Positions 35,068 to 45,328 of a stretch of DNA of 64,000 bases are shown here, one piece after another. The DNA lies in the NCBI RefSeq assembly GCF_001895025.1, contig NZ_BCXI01000016.1, forward strand, positions 117,623 through 181,622. The letters are read 5' to 3'. The notes under the pieces are model-generated. The model saw nothing but the letters and a program-made list of their open reading frames with translations. It was not told where the DNA came from and ran no database searches. Position numbers and translations under genes: made by a program. Position 1 is the first letter of the stretch. Every line of letters begins with the position of its first letter. This stretch comes from Rhodococcus zopfii NBRC 100606 = JCM 9919 (lineage in GTDB: Bacteria > Actinomycetota > Actinomycetes > Mycobacteriales > Mycobacteriaceae).

Positions 35068-35466
35068 TCAGGCGGGGCCGAGTTCGGCCTCGAGGACCTC
35101 CTGGGTGACGCGCATCGCGGCGAGGGCGGCGGGGGAGCCGCAGTAGGCGGCCGAATGGATGACCGCTTCGGTGATCTCCGTGCGGGTCAGGCCGTTTCGG
35201 AGTGCGCCGCGGATGTGGCCGCGCAGTTCGTTCTCGGCGCGCAGGGCGATGAGCATGCCGATGTTCAGCAGGCTGCGGCTGCGGCGATCGAGGCCGGGGC
35301 GGGACCACACCGCACCCCAGGCGTGCTCGGTCACGAACTCCTGCAAGGCTTCCGAATCGGTACCGCGGGCACGGTCGAAGGCGCGCTCGACGAAGTCGTC
35401 GCCCATCACCTCCCGGCGGATCTCGAGTCCGGCCTCGAAACCGGGGGTGTGCTCGGCGTCGCTCAT
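35068..35466 (-). CDS. Carboxymuconolactone decarboxylase family protein
   Basis: The 132-aa all-helical protein resembles 4-carboxymuconolactone decarboxylase (PcaC/AhpD superfamily): EFVTEHAWGAVWSRPGLDRR, SLLNIGMLIALRAENELRGH and EITEAVIHSAAYCGSPAAL are the usual segments. True PcaC sits in protocatechuate operons; no such genes are nearby, so the substrate is open. It may be co-transcribed after the epoxide-hydrolase-like gene (49 nt upstream). Confidence 0.85.
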   Translation of the reverse strand: MSDAEHTPGFEAGLEIRREVMGDDFVERAFDRARGTDSEALQEFVTEHAWGAVWSRPGLDRRSRSLLNIGMLIALRAENELRGHIRGALRNGLTRTEITEAVIHSAAYCGSPAALAAMRVTQEVLEAELGPA

Positions 35467-35515
35467 CCTATTGCTCCCTGTTCACGCCGCCGAACGGTTC
35501 GGCGGCGTGAGAATT

Positions 35516-35947
35516 CTACGACCGGCGCAGCACCGCCCGTACGAGACCGGTCGCGGTGGCCCCCAGGAACGTGGCCATGTCGTAGTGGTCGCGCCACACC
35601 AGGATCCGGCCGTCCCGCACCTCGAACGTGCCGCACACCCAGAACCGGGCCGACACGCGGCCCACCCGCAGCACGTCGGTGCGCTCGGTCAGTACCGCAC
35701 CGCTCCCGTCATCCGCGATGTGATGTATCACCACATCGAAACCGACCGAGGGACGGGACATTCCGTCGAGTATGCGGCGCACCCTCGGGAGTCCGCGCAC
35801 CGTCGGCAGTCCCGTGTTGTGCCAGGTGATGTCGGGATCGAGCAGGGCCGCCGCGGCGGCGACGTCCGATGCTGACAGTGCGTCGAAGAAGTTGCGCACC
35901 ACCGCGATGGTGGACTCGGGGGTGGTGGTCGTGTCGGGTGTGGTCAT
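35516..35947 (-). CDS. Limonene-1,2-epoxide hydrolase family protein
   Basis: The 143-aa SnoaL/NTF2-like protein matches the limonene-epoxide hydrolase group: VRNFFDALSASDVAAAAALL, the charged pair in ERTDVLRV and the C-terminal FEVRDGRILVWRDHYDM supply the Arg/Asp residues used by that family. The role in epoxide hydrolysis is inferred. The ATG at 35947 overlaps the stop of the beta-lactamase-like gene by 4 nt, so the two are coupled. Confidence 0.8.
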   Translation of the reverse strand: MTTPDTTTTPESTIAVVRNFFDALSASDVAAAAALLDPDITWHNTGLPTVRGLPRVRRILDGMSRPSVGFDVVIHHIADDGSGAVLTERTDVLRVGRVSARFWVCGTFEVRDGRILVWRDHYDMATFLGATATGLVRAVLRRS

Positions 35948-37548
35948 GATGTTCCCTCTCTGGTGAAGGTTCCCAGGCCGTCGGTGTCCCAGTACTCGAA
36001 TGTCACCGTGTCGGGCGTGAACGTCGCTGTCGAGATCGTCCCGTCCGGGGCGTTCTCGCCGGTGACCTCGAACGTGAACACGTCGCCGTCCCGATGGGTC
36101 AGTGGGTAGGTCTGTTCTCTCGGCCCGATCGTGAGAAGCAGACCGCCGTCCCGCTCGTCGATGCGTGCCGGCCCGAAGTACGGATTGCCGTAGGTTCCGG
36201 TGTAGTCGCCGAGAGGCTTCGCCCGCGCCGGATCCGCGGGCGGCGCCTGGCCGACGAGCGCACCCTTCGGGTCGGCATAGCCCGAGTACGCCTGCTTGTA
36301 CAGCCCGGCCCAGTCCTCGCGGATCTCCCCGAACTGAACCAGGTCGACGAACTCGGCGTTGAGGGTGTCGGGGACCCCGATCGGGGCGGCGTTGGTGAGC
36401 GTGACGATCGCGACGTCGGCCGACGGGACCGCGGTGAACGCCGTCGCCGCACCGAGCGCGAACGCCCCGGCGTGGCCTACCGAGGTCCGTCCCGACGCGA
36501 GCGTTCCGACGTTGAATCCGTAGCCGTAGAAGCCGGCCCGGGCGTCCGGTGTCCCCGGGGCATGCGACACCACCTGCGGGGACAGTGCGGGCTGCAGCGC
36601 TTTCGCGTCGACGACCGTGCGGCCTCCGAACTGCCCGTCGGCGAGCAGCATGGTGAGCCATTTCGCCATGTCGTTCACCGACGAGGAGACCCCGCCGGCC
36701 GGTGACTGCGCATCCGGATCGCGGACCTCCCGGGCGACGTACTGCCCGTCGACCAGGATGTGCCCCGGTGCCCGGTTGTCCCGTTCGGTGAAGTCCTGGA
36801 ATCGGGAACTGGTCGAGCTCATGCCGAGAGGCTCGTACAGCACCCGTCGGGACAGGTCTGCCCAGTCCGCACCCGCCGCGTCCGCGACCGACTGCGCCGC
36901 CGCGGTCACACCGAAATTCGTGTAGTCGTAGGTGATCCGGAACGGTGACAGGGGAAGCAGACGCAGTCGTTCGAGGACCTGCGTGCGGTCGTAGCCGAGA
37001 TCCTCGAGCTCGTCTCCCGCGTGGTCGGGTAGCCCCGACCGATGCGCGTACAGGTCGCCGACGGTGACCTGTTCGGTTACATACGGATCGGCGAGCGCGA
37101 ACGCAGGCAGGTGCTCGATCACGGGAGTGTCCCAGCCGACCGTGCCGTCACCGACCTGCTGGGCGACGACGGTCGCGCCGACCGGTTTCGACATCGACGC
37201 GAGCTGGAATACCGTGTCCACATCGACCGGATCGTCGGAACCGGCCGCGCGGACGCCGAAACCCTTCGCGTACACGGTTTCCCCTCCGTGCACGACCGCG
37301 ACCGCCATGCCGGGGATCCCGGTACGATCCAGCAGTTGCTGCGCGAGGTCGTCGAGTTGTGCGACCGCGTCGTCGATCTGCCCGTCCGGAATGGGTACTC
37401 CCGCAACCCGGTCGGGGGTCAGGTCCGATGTCTGCGCCGGTTGCGACGGGGGTCTGTCCCGCTCGCTCGTGTCGATCGAGACACACGCTGTCGTCGAGGC
37501 CGTGAGAGCGAGCACGGCACCGAGCGTGAAGCGATGGAATGCACGCAT
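35944..37548 (-). CDS. Beta-lactamase-fold serine hydrolase, exported
   Basis: The 534-aa protein has a signal peptide with a possible lipidated Cys22 (ASTTAC, an imperfect lipobox). A class C beta-lactamase/esterase domain follows: Ser118-x-x-Lys121 in QLASMSKPV, the Tyr-x-Asn motif in YDYTNFGV and the third motif VGHAGAF. A C-terminal lipocalin-like domain of about 100 residues (GDYTGTYGNPYFG onwards) is typical of ancillary domains. An esterase or peptidase role is more likely than drug resistance. The ATG at 37548 has AAAGG upstream. The frame stays open far upstream without similarity. Confidence 0.85.
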   Translation of the reverse strand: MRAFHRFTLGAVLALTASTTACVSIDTSERDRPPSQPAQTSDLTPDRVAGVPIPDGQIDDAVAQLDDLAQQLLDRTGIPGMAVAVVHGGETVYAKGFGVRAAGSDDPVDVDTVFQLASMSKPVGATVVAQQVGDGTVGWDTPVIEHLPAFALADPYVTEQVTVGDLYAHRSGLPDHAGDELEDLGYDRTQVLERLRLLPLSPFRITYDYTNFGVTAAAQSVADAAGADWADLSRRVLYEPLGMSSTSSRFQDFTERDNRAPGHILVDGQYVAREVRDPDAQSPAGGVSSSVNDMAKWLTMLLADGQFGGRTVVDAKALQPALSPQVVSHAPGTPDARAGFYGYGFNVGTLASGRTSVGHAGAFALGAATAFTAVPSADVAIVTLTNAAPIGVPDTLNAEFVDLVQFGEIREDWAGLYKQAYSGYADPKGALVGQAPPADPARAKPLGDYTGTYGNPYFGPARIDERDGGLLLTIGPREQTYPLTHRDGDVFTFEVTGENAPDGTISTATFTPDTVTFEYWDTDGLGTFTREGTS

Positions 37549-37799
37549 GTGCAGCCTTTCCGTCCGTCGCATGATAGTCCCGACCGACACTGCCTGTCGG
37601 CGAAACCGTACCCCGCGGCGGTGGAACTGCGACGATCCGGACGAGTCGGTGCGACTCGCGACGAGACGCGACCGGGTGGCCCTGCGCGAAGGGACGCACG
37701 TGGTCGCGGCCGGCGCCTCGGTTCCGTGATTCCGGCGGAACCGACCGCTCTGCCCGGGTTCAATACACCGGGGACGGGTGGGAGCGGAAGGGGTGGACG

Positions 37800-39500
37800 T
37801 TGGCGGGAATCGTCGCACGAATCGGGGGTGCCACGGTGGCGGTGGCCGTGAGCTGGGCACTTGCACCGGCGGTCGTGAGTGCCGGACCCGCCGGCCGGAT
37901 CGAGACGCCCTACGTCTCCTCGGCGCCGCTGGCCGAGCGGGTGGTCGGATCGGTTGTGTCGGTTCCCGTCCCGCTGCCCGCCGACGCGGGGCCTCGGCCC
38001 GCGGCGTGCGACCGCCTCTCGTACCTGCGCTGGCGTTCGGCCGACGGCCCGGAGAACTCGGCAGATTCCGACCGGATCCTTGTGGCGCAACCGGGAATCT
38101 TCGAAGGCGCGGGCGCCTTCGAGAGTGTCGCCCGGAACACGGTCGTCGCTGCCGCGGAGCGGGGCGCGCACATCGAGTTCTGGGCGCTCGACCGGCGATC
38201 GAACTGCCTCGAAGACCACACCGGCGCCAGCGAGGCGCTGCGCACCGGGCTCCTCGACACCGCAACGGACTACTACTTCCACGGCGCCGAGATCGACGGG
38301 CGCCGATTCGCCGGTTACGCCGACGGAGCAGATGCCGCGTGGCTGTCGCACGTCGGACTCGAGCAGACCCTCCACGACGAATACGACCTGCTGCGCCACG
38401 AGCTTCCGGACCCGCAGGTGCGCCGGGAGAAGGTGCTGTGCGGTGGGCATTCGCTCGGCGGATTCATCACCGGGTACTTCGCTGAATGGGACTTCGACGG
38501 CGACCCGAACACCACCGGGGACGCCGGATACAACCAGTGCAGAGGGTATTTCGCGCTCGACACGGTTATCCGTGCCGGGATGCCGCTCCGGGAAGCCGAT
38601 GTGCTGGTGTCCGGTCTTCCGGAACCGGTCTCCGCGGCGCTGACCGCGCTGAACGGAGCGGTATCCACTGCATCTCCCGTGCTGGCGCTTCCGGCAGTGA
38701 TCAATCCGGCCACGACGAACCTATTGGCGCTCACCGGACTTGCCGCACGTCTCGACCCCGAGGGTGTGGACGGCATCATCCGCCGGATGCCGCGCGATGC
38801 GAACGTCGACTGGACACTGCGGTCGCTGCTGGCGAAGGACTACGGCGTGTTCGTCACCGGGATGCCGGATGTGCGGACGCTGACCGCGACGAACGAGGCC
38901 GTCCTCGGCGCGATCCTCGACGACAACTCGCAACCGTTCGGGTTCCTGCAGTCCAGCGTCGGGTTCACCACCGGAGCATCCCTGGAGGACAAGACCTTTC
39001 CGCTTCCCAGTACACCGGAGATCGCGGCGACCGGTATGTTCGGTGACGCACCGAAGGTGGCGCCGGCCGTGTACGGCGATCCCGGCGCCGTGTACCGGTG
39101 GCTCGACTACGACGAGGCCGGCACCGCGACATCGCTGCCGGACGAGGCACGACACACGAATCCTGCCAGCGAGGTCACGTCGATGTCCGAACTGGCTCGG
39201 AACCTTTCGGAACCGCCCCTGGACTTCACCGAATGGTACTTCCCGACGAAGCTGCCGCTCGACCTCTCGTCGGATTCCGGTCGTGCCGGGCACCTCCATC
39301 GGGACGGGGTGTCACGGAACCCGGTCCTGACGTTGCGGGCCGGCGGGGGACTGCACCTGCCCGAGACGCACCATCCGGACGAACAGCTGGTGGACCTGCC
39401 GGGATACAACCACATCGACGTGCTCACCGCCGCGGCCGACCAGAACGACGGGCGGCCCGAACGGGTCTCGCAGGCACTGGCCGAGTTCGCGACGGCCTGA
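37800..39500 (+). CDS. Secreted alpha/beta-fold hydrolase, unassigned
   Basis: The 566-aa protein starts with a signal peptide (cleavage near Ala28, VVSAGPAG). It contains a nucleophile elbow VLCGGHSLGGFITG (Ser218) and a late His in LPGYNHIDVLTAAAD that could complete a triad; four Cys residues are spread across the mature part. The start is a TTG at 37800 preceded by GGAAGGGG 6 nt upstream; no better ATG or GTG is in frame near the signal peptide. It diverges from the beta-lactamase-fold gene across a 251-nt gap. I recognise the fold but not a substrate family. Confidence 0.75.
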   Translation: MAGIVARIGGATVAVAVSWALAPAVVSAGPAGRIETPYVSSAPLAERVVGSVVSVPVPLPADAGPRPAACDRLSYLRWRSADGPENSADSDRILVAQPGIFEGAGAFESVARNTVVAAAERGAHIEFWALDRRSNCLEDHTGASEALRTGLLDTATDYYFHGAEIDGRRFAGYADGADAAWLSHVGLEQTLHDEYDLLRHELPDPQVRREKVLCGGHSLGGFITGYFAEWDFDGDPNTTGDAGYNQCRGYFALDTVIRAGMPLREADVLVSGLPEPVSAALTALNGAVSTASPVLALPAVINPATTNLLALTGLAARLDPEGVDGIIRRMPRDANVDWTLRSLLAKDYGVFVTGMPDVRTLTATNEAVLGAILDDNSQPFGFLQSSVGFTTGASLEDKTFPLPSTPEIAATGMFGDAPKVAPAVYGDPGAVYRWLDYDEAGTATSLPDEARHTNPASEVTSMSELARNLSEPPLDFTEWYFPTKLPLDLSSDSGRAGHLHRDGVSRNPVLTLRAGGGLHLPETHHPDEQLVDLPGYNHIDVLTAAADQNDGRPERVSQALAEFATA

Positions 39501-39554
39501 ACCGCTCTGCCCGCCGGAACGTTTGGAGGACTACGTCGCCGGGAAGCCGTCGTC

Positions 39555-39746
39555 ATGGCTACATATCGAGTGATCAACCCGGAGGGCGAGGTCGTGGACA
39601 CCCGCGACATCGACAGCGCGGAGGACGCGCACGCCTGGTTCGTCGACCGGCGCGCCGACAACAGCGAGCTCGGCTGGCGGATGGAGGCCCGGCACGAGGA
39701 CGGCACCTGGCACTTCTTCGACGACACCGAGGGTGCGGCGCAGTGA
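39555..39746 (+). CDS. Small acidic hypothetical protein
   Basis: The 63-aa product (MATYRVINPEGEVVDTRDID...) is soluble and acidic, with three Trp in the second half. It starts 54 nt after the secreted hydrolase gene on the same strand and ends 28 nt before the convergent fumC. Codon use fits the neighbours. No family is recognised. Confidence 0.65.
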   Translation: MATYRVINPEGEVVDTRDIDSAEDAHAWFVDRRADNSELGWRMEARHEDGTWHFFDDTEGAAQ

Positions 39747-39774
39747 TGACCCCAGCTCCGCGCCCCGCCGCTGT

Positions 39775-41184
39775 CTAGGATTCGCCCTGGACCTTCGTCA
39801 TCGCGAGCACGTCGAGCCGCCGGTCCAGTTCCTCCTCGGTCAGGCCGTCGCCGATCAGACCCCGGTCGATCACGGTTTGCCGGATCGTCTTCTTCTCCCT
39901 CAACGCCTGCTTGGCGACCGCGGCGGCCTCCTCGTATCCGATCGACGAGTTCAGCGGCGTCACGATCGACGGCGAAGATTCCGCCAGCGTCCGCAGATGT
40001 TCGACGTTCGCCTCCAACCCGGTGATGCATCGGTCCGCGAACAGTCGGGAGACATTCGCGAGCAGCCGCAGCGACTCGAGCAGATTCCGGGCCATCACCG
40101 GGATGTACACGTTCAGTTCGAACGCGCCGGCCGCGCCACCCCACGCGACCGTCGCGTCGTTCCCGACGACCTGTGCCGCGACCTGCGTGACCGCCTCGGG
40201 GAGAACAGGATTGACCTTGCCCGGCATGATGGAGCTGCCCGGCTGCAGGTCGGGTAACCGGATTTCTCCGAGTCCGGTCAGGGGACCGGATCCCATCCAC
40301 CGGATGTCGTTGGCGATCTTCGTCAGCGACACCGCGATCGTGCGCAGCGCACCCGATGCTTCGACGAGCCCGTCACGCGCGGCCTGTGCTTCGAAGCTGT
40401 CGCGGGCCGGCCGCAGGTCGCCGAGACCGGTGGATTTCACCAGTTCCGCGACGACCAGCGGCCCGAACCCGTCGGGAGCATTGAGCCCGGTGCCGACGGC
40501 GGTGCCGCCGATGGGCAGCTCACCGAGCCGCGGCAGGCCGGCCCGCACCCGTTCGATCCCGGCCTCGATCTGCCGGGCGTATCCGCCGAACTCCTGCCCG
40601 AGCGTCACCGGCACCGCGTCCATCAGATGCGTGCGCCCAGACTTGACGACGGTCCGCCACTCGGCGGCCTTCTCGACGAGCGCCGCGTGCAGGTGCTCGA
40701 GGGCGGGAATCAGATCGCGCACGGCAGCTTCGGTGGCGGCGACGTGCGTCGAGGTGGGGAATGTGTCGTTCGACGACTGCGACATGTTGACGTGGTCGTT
40801 GGGATGCACCGTCACCCCGTTCCGGGCGGCGATCGACGCGATGACCTCGTTGGCGTTCATGTTCGAACTGGTGCCGGACCCGGTCTGGAAGACGTCGATG
40901 GGGAACTGATCGTCGTGCTCCCCGGCGGCGATCTCACCGGCCGCCGCGATGATCGCGTCGGCCTTGTCTGCGTCGAGCAGACCCAGATCCTTGTTGACCT
41001 GCGCGCACGCCGCCTTGAGCAGGCCGAGCGCCCGGATCTGGGCGCGCTCGAGGCCGCGGCCCGAGATGGGGAAGTTCTCCACGGCGCGCTGCGTCTGCGC
41101 GCGCCACAGGGCGTCGACCGGAACCCGGACCTCGCCCATCGTGTCGTGTTCGATGCGGAACTGCGGTTCGCTGTTCTCAGTCAT
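39775..41184 (-). CDS. fumC: Class II fumarate hydratase
   Basis: The 469-aa protein interconverts fumarate and malate in the TCA cycle. The superfamily signature [17 protein letters not shown] carries the catalytic-loop Ser. [20 protein letters not shown] and [15 protein letters not shown] are the other active-site regions. Length and order (fumC, glpX) match Rv1098c-Rv1099c. The ATG at 41184 starts the family N-terminus; the frame runs on to 41259 through the hairpin without similarity. Confidence 0.96.
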   Translation of the reverse strand: MTENSEPQFRIEHDTMGEVRVPVDALWRAQTQRAVENFPISGRGLERAQIRALGLLKAACAQVNKDLGLLDADKADAIIAAAGEIAAGEHDDQFPIDVFQTGSGTSSNMNANEVIASIAARNGVTVHPNDHVNMSQSSNDTFPTSTHVAATEAAVRDLIPALEHLHAALVEKAAEWRTVVKSGRTHLMDAVPVTLGQEFGGYARQIEAGIERVRAGLPRLGELPIGGTAVGTGLNAPDGFGPLVVAELVKSTGLGDLRPARDSFEAQAARDGLVEASGALRTIAVSLTKIANDIRWMGSGPLTGLGEIRLPDLQPGSSIMPGKVNPVLPEAVTQVAAQVVGNDATVAWGGAAGAFELNVYIPVMARNLLESLRLLANVSRLFADRCITGLEANVEHLRTLAESSPSIVTPLNSSIGYEEAAAVAKQALREKKTIRQTVIDRGLIGDGLTEEELDRRLDVLAMTKVQGES

Positions 41185-41215
41185 GAACCTCAGCTTGCCA
41201 CCGTCCCGGCTGCGC

Positions 41216-41266
41216 CGCCGGTGTGTCATTCTGGCGCCCTCTGGCCGCCAGAATGACACACCGGCG
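41216..41266 (-). terminator. glpX terminator hairpin upstream of fumC
   Basis: A perfect 21-bp stem (41216-41236 with 41246-41266) and 9-nt loop begins 13 nt beyond the glpX stop. It should separate glpX from fumC transcription. Confidence 0.75.
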
Positions 41267-41278
41267 CGAAGCGCACTG

Positions 41279-42313
41279 TCAGGGCAGCGGCGGCTGCGCT
41301 CCGGCGACCCCGGTGAAGTTGATCGACGAGAACTCGTTCAGCTTCTCGAGGCGGTGGTAGGCCTCGATCATGCGGACCGTGCCGGACTTGCTGCGCATGA
41401 CGATCGACTGGGTGGTCGCGCCGCCGCCGTAGTACCGCACGCCCTTGAGCAGGTCGCCGTCGGTGACGCCGGTAGCGCAGAAGAAGATGTTCTCGCCGGT
41501 GACGAGTTCCTCGGTGGTCAGCACCCGGTCCAGGTCGTGGCCGGCGTCGAGGGCCTTCTGCCGTTCGGCGTCGTCCTTCGGGGCGAGCTTGCCCTGCAGC
41601 GCGCCACCCATGCAGCGCAGCGCGGCCGCGGCGATGATGCCCTCCGGGGTACCGCCGATGCCGAGGAGTATGTCGACGCCGGAGTCGGGGCGGGCGGTCG
41701 CGATCGCACCGGCGACGTCGCCGTCGGAGATCAGGCGGATCCGCGCACCGGTCTCGCGGGTCTCACGGATGATCTCGGCGTGACGCGGACGGTCGAGGAT
41801 CGTGACGGTCGTGTCGGAGACCGCGCGGTTTTTGGCCTTCGCGACGCGGCGGATGTTCTCGGCGACACCGGCGGAGAGGTCGATGACGTCGGCGGCCTCG
41901 GGACCCACGGCGATCTTGTCCATGTAGAACACGGCCGACGGATCGAACATGGCGCCGCGTTCGGCGACCGCGAGGACCGCGATCGATCCGGGTGCACCCT
42001 TCGACATCAGCGTGGTGCCGTCGATCGGGTCGACGGCGACGTCACACAGCGGGCCGTCGCCGTTGCCGACCTCCTCGCCGTTGTACAGCATCGGGGCTTC
42101 GTCCTTCTCGCCCTCGCCGATCACCACGATGCCCTGCATCGACACCGAGCTGACCATGTGACGCATCGCGTCGACGGCGGCACCGTCGCCGCCTTCCTTG
42201 TCGCCGCGGCCGACCCAGCGGCCTGCTGCCATCGCCGCGGCCTCGGTGACACGGACCAACTCGAGGGCGAGGTTGCGGTCCGGAGCTTCGCGGCGCGATG
42301 GGGTGGCCGTCAT
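41279..42313 (-). CDS. glpX: Class II fructose-1,6-bisphosphatase
   Basis: The 344-aa enzyme removes the 1-phosphate in gluconeogenesis. GlpX marks are [20 protein letters not shown], the metal motif [15 protein letters not shown] and the phosphate loop [16 protein letters not shown]. In mycobacteria it is the main fructose bisphosphatase (Rv1099c). It is divergent from the DUF4245 gene, as in M. tuberculosis. The 185-nt gap contains no gene. Confidence 0.96.
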   Translation of the reverse strand: MTATPSRREAPDRNLALELVRVTEAAAMAAGRWVGRGDKEGGDGAAVDAMRHMVSSVSMQGIVVIGEGEKDEAPMLYNGEEVGNGDGPLCDVAVDPIDGTTLMSKGAPGSIAVLAVAERGAMFDPSAVFYMDKIAVGPEAADVIDLSAGVAENIRRVAKAKNRAVSDTTVTILDRPRHAEIIRETRETGARIRLISDGDVAGAIATARPDSGVDILLGIGGTPEGIIAAAALRCMGGALQGKLAPKDDAERQKALDAGHDLDRVLTTEELVTGENIFFCATGVTDGDLLKGVRYYGGGATTQSIVMRSKSGTVRMIEAYHRLEKLNEFSSINFTGVAGAQPPLP

Positions 42314-42498
42314 GGGCTACTGCCTCCTGATGCTGTTCGGTCGACGCCGTGCGTCGACGCGAGGGACGGCCGCCGGGTCGCGGGCCGTCGAATCCGATGG
42401 TGGTTCAGGTTGCAATTGTCTCATCAGCGCCGGGCCGGTGGAGGCTCGGACCCGGACCGGCCGCTGCCGGTGCCGGCGGAGGCTGTCAGACTGGGCGG

Positions 42499-43068
42499 GT
42501 GGCTTCCGAGAAACCCCGCATCCTGAACGACTCCCGTGATATGGCCTGGTCGCTGATTCCGCTCGTCCTGGCCTGCCTCGTCATCGCGGCGATCGCAAGC
42601 CAGTGTTCGTTCAGCCCGGGCGGCCCCACGGCCGGTCCGGTGCCGAGTTTCGACATCGATGCCGGTCTCCGGTACGACGCGAAGGAGCTGGGATTCCCGA
42701 TCCGGCATCCGGAGGTCCCCGAGGACTGGCAGGCCAACTCGGGTAGCCGCAGCATCATCACCGGCCAGCAGGGCGGCGACTCGAGCACTGTCGGGTTCAT
42801 CACCCCGGCCGGTCGCTACGTGCGCCTCACCCAGTCCGACGCCGGCACCGACGAGCTCGTGCGGTTCGTCGCAGGTTCGAGCCGGTTCGTCACCGGGACC
42901 GAAAGCATCGACGGCCGCGACTGGACGGTGTACGCCGAGGAGGGTGCCGAGCCGCTGTGGGTCTCGGACTTCGGTGACGTGCGCATCCTGATCGGTGGAT
43001 CCGGCGACGAAGCCGAGTTCGCCACGATCGCCGCGGCGACGAACGCAGCGCAACCGCTCACCCCGTGA
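42499..43068 (+). CDS. DUF4245 family membrane-anchored protein
   Basis: The 189-aa protein has one N-terminal transmembrane helix (about 18-38) and an extracytoplasmic domain of about 140 residues, with LGFPIRHPEVPEDWQANSG as the family mark. It corresponds to Rv1100 next to glpX. The GTG at 42499 is chosen as start since the anchor begins shortly after. Function unknown. Confidence 0.85.
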   Translation: MASEKPRILNDSRDMAWSLIPLVLACLVIAAIASQCSFSPGGPTAGPVPSFDIDAGLRYDAKELGFPIRHPEVPEDWQANSGSRSIITGQQGGDSSTVGFITPAGRYVRLTQSDAGTDELVRFVAGSSRFVTGTESIDGRDWTVYAEEGAEPLWVSDFGDVRILIGGSGDEAEFATIAAATNAAQPLTP

Positions 43069-43076
43069 GCCGTGCG

Positions 43077-43101
43077 ACCGGGCCGGTCTAGCTGGCCCGG
43101 T
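43077..43101. terminator. Hairpin over the convergent DUF4245/xseB ends
   Basis: ACCGGGCC (43077-43084) pairs with GGCCCGGT (43094-43101) around a 9-nt loop. It overlaps the last codons of xseB. Confidence 0.5.
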
Positions 43102-43318
43102 TGTCGTCCTCGCCGTGGGACAGGGCGTTCTCGACGCGTTGCCGAGCGCCGGCCAGGTGCTCCTCACACCGCTTGGCCAGTGCTTCGCCACGCTCCCACA
43201 GTGCCAGCGACTCGTCCAGGTCCAGACCGCCCTGCTCGAGCATCTTCACCACGTTGACCAGCTCGTCGCGGGCCCGTTCGTAGCCGAGCTCCGCCACATC
43301 CGCGTTCGTGTCACTCAC
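43088..43318 (-). CDS. xseB: Exodeoxyribonuclease VII small subunit
   Basis: The 76-aa coiled protein has the XseB core: [20 protein letters not shown] followed by [21 protein letters not shown]. It binds XseA to form exonuclease VII, which degrades single-stranded DNA in both directions. It lies 37 nt downstream of xseA on the same strand. Confidence 0.95.
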   Translation of the reverse strand: MSDTNADVAELGYERARDELVNVVKMLEQGGLDLDESLALWERGEALAKRCEEHLAGARQRVENALSHGEDDNRAS

Positions 43319-43355
43319 AACGTCATCCTCGCCGTCACTGCTCTCGACCTGGTCG

Positions 43356-44603
43356 TCACTGCTCTCGTCCCATCACCGCGGCTCGTGCGGCTCCGTCGCC
43401 GACCCGGACCCGCAACTGGGTTCCCGGGGGCATTTCGTCGATCGACCGGACGACCTCCGGGTCCCCGTCCGGCAGTATCCGCTGCACAACCGCGTAGCCG
43501 CGCGCGAGGGTCGCCGCCGGACCCAGCGTCGCCAACCGGGCCCGCAGATGCTCGATCGTGGTGGTCTGTGCCGCCAGCACCCGATCGATGTCGCGTCGAC
43601 CTGCCTGCCGCAGCCGCTCGACCTCCTCGCCCCGCTGGCCGACGGCGCGCAACGGATCGGCCAGCACCGGCCGGCTCCGCAACTGGGCCACCACGTGCTC
43701 CTCGCGGCGCACCCAGTTGCGCAGCGCCGATGCGGCCCGCGCCCGCAGATCGTCGACGAGCCCCTGCTCGGCCACGGCGTCCGGCACGACCCGCTTGGCC
43801 GCATCGGTCGGGGTCGCGGCCCGCAGATCGGCCACGTGATCGCACAGCGGACTGTCCGGTTCGTGGCCGATCGCGCTGACCACCGGTGTCGTGCACGCGA
43901 CGATCGCCCGGCACAACGTCTCGTCGGAGAACGGCAGCAGATCCTCGACGCTGCCACCGCCGCGGGCCAGGACGATGACGTCCACCGCAGGGTCGGCGTC
44001 GAGTTCGGCGAGCGCGTCGAGGATCTGCGGCACCGCGGTCGGACCCTGCACCGCGGTGTTGCGGATCTCGAACCGCACCGCGGGCCACCGTCGCTGCGCC
44101 ACCGACACCACGTCGTGCTCGGCGGCGCCGCCGCGCCCGGTGATCAGCCCGATACGGCCGGGCAGGAACGGCAGCGGACGCTTGAGCCGCGGATCGAACA
44201 GGCCTTCCGCGGCGAGCAGCGCGCGCAGTCGTTCGATGCGGGCGAGCAGCTCACCGATACCGACCGCGCGGATCTCGGTGACACGCAGCGAGACGCTGCC
44301 GCGCGTCGGCCAGAACGACAGCTTCCCGAACATCACGACCCGCGCGCCCTCGGTCAGCGTCACCGGCGAGTTGTGGATCAGCTGCGGTGAGCACGTCACC
44401 GACAGCGACATGTCCACCGACGGATCACGCAACGTCAGATACGCCGTGCGGGTGCCGGGACGCACATTCATCTGGGTGATCTGGCCCTCGACCCAGATCG
44501 TGCCGAGCCGGTCGATCCAGCCCGCGACCTTCTGCGACACGGTGCGCACCGGCCACGGATTGTCCGCGGAGTTCGGTTGGGTGGTGGGATGTGCCGAGGT
44601 CAC
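43356..44603 (-). CDS. xseA: Exodeoxyribonuclease VII large subunit
   Basis: The 415-aa protein has an N-terminal OB-fold (about 15-110; [20 protein letters not shown]) and the nuclease core with [40 protein letters not shown] and [20 protein letters not shown]. The GTG at 44603 overlaps the stop of the lipid-droplet-protein gene by 4 nt, so the three minus-strand genes (Rv1109c-like, xseA, xseB) form an operon. Confidence 0.94.
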   Translation of the reverse strand: MTSAHPTTQPNSADNPWPVRTVSQKVAGWIDRLGTIWVEGQITQMNVRPGTRTAYLTLRDPSVDMSLSVTCSPQLIHNSPVTLTEGARVVMFGKLSFWPTRGSVSLRVTEIRAVGIGELLARIERLRALLAAEGLFDPRLKRPLPFLPGRIGLITGRGGAAEHDVVSVAQRRWPAVRFEIRNTAVQGPTAVPQILDALAELDADPAVDVIVLARGGGSVEDLLPFSDETLCRAIVACTTPVVSAIGHEPDSPLCDHVADLRAATPTDAAKRVVPDAVAEQGLVDDLRARAASALRNWVRREEHVVAQLRSRPVLADPLRAVGQRGEEVERLRQAGRRDIDRVLAAQTTTIEHLRARLATLGPAATLARGYAVVQRILPDGDPEVVRSIDEMPPGTQLRVRVGDGAARAAVMGREQ

Positions 44604-45226
44604 TTCGCGGTGCTGGTCGTGATCCGGTTGGACAGCATCGTCACGAACGGCGCCCGAGCCCTGGTGGCGTTCTCGTAGTCGAGCAGCGCCGTCAGATCCT
44701 CCACCGACAGGGTGCGCAGCCGCGCGCGCAGCTGCGCGAGGGTCAGCGAACTGTAGTCGAGGTACTCGGCGATCTCGGGTATTCCGGCCGCCGGTGCGGT
44801 CTCCGGCGCGGAATCGGCCGGCTTCGTGCTCTCCGCCGCCTTCGGCGCGGCGGGCTTCTGCACCGATGCCGGTTCGGCAGCATCGGCGTCGACAGCCGGC
44901 GGCATCGAATACAGGGCGAACCGGCCCGGCGCCTCGGACTGTTCCGCACCGTTGTTCGCGGCCCGGGCGTCCGGCCCCGGCGCGTCCTCGTCGAACACCG
45001 CCCACTCCGGGGTTTCCTCGGCCCGGGCGCCCAGCGCCTCGAACAGGCGATCCCCCTTGATCGCGAGCGCGGTCATCGACTGCTGGACCCGCATCGTCGT
45101 CTGCAGGACCTGACTGACCGTCGTCATCGGCAGCGCGAGCGCCGTCGACGGCAGCTTGAGGGTCTCTTCGTAGGCGGTGACGGCGACCCCGGCCGCCACC
45201 CGAGCCATGAACGGTGGACGGATCAT
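44600..45226 (-). CDS. Lipid-droplet-associated protein (Rv1109c-like)
   Basis: The 208-aa protein starts with an amphipathic or hydrophobic stretch, [16 protein letters not shown] and [18 protein letters not shown] low-complexity Ala/Pro/Glu region (about 85-145) follows, then a conserved C-terminal helix pair including [19 protein letters not shown]. Rhodococcal proteins of this type were found on lipid droplets and are annotated accordingly; I infer that role from family and genus. It is first in the xseA-xseB operon, as in M. tuberculosis. Confidence 0.75.
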   Translation of the reverse strand: MIRPPFMARVAAGVAVTAYEETLKLPSTALALPMTTVSQVLQTTMRVQQSMTALAIKGDRLFEALGARAEETPEWAVFDEDAPGPDARAANNGAEQSEAPGRFALYSMPPAVDADAAEPASVQKPAAPKAAESTKPADSAPETAPAAGIPEIAEYLDYSSLTLAQLRARLRTLSVEDLTALLDYENATRARAPFVTMLSNRITTSTAK

Positions 45227-45316
45227 GCCCCCAAGACTGCCTCACGAACCCCGTGATTGGTAGCCGAGACGGGGCGCCGCCGGTAGCCGGGACGGGCTCT
45301 GTCCCGTGACGGCCCG

Positions 45317-45322
45317 TACGCT
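45317..45322 (+). promoter_or_regulatory. -10 box for leaderless ispH
   Basis: TACGCT fits TANNNT and ends exactly 6 nt before the ispH ATG. The GGAGG in between is 1 nt from the ATG, too close to act as a ribosome-binding site, so a leaderless transcript is likely. Confidence 0.5.
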
Positions 45323-45328
45323 GGAGGC

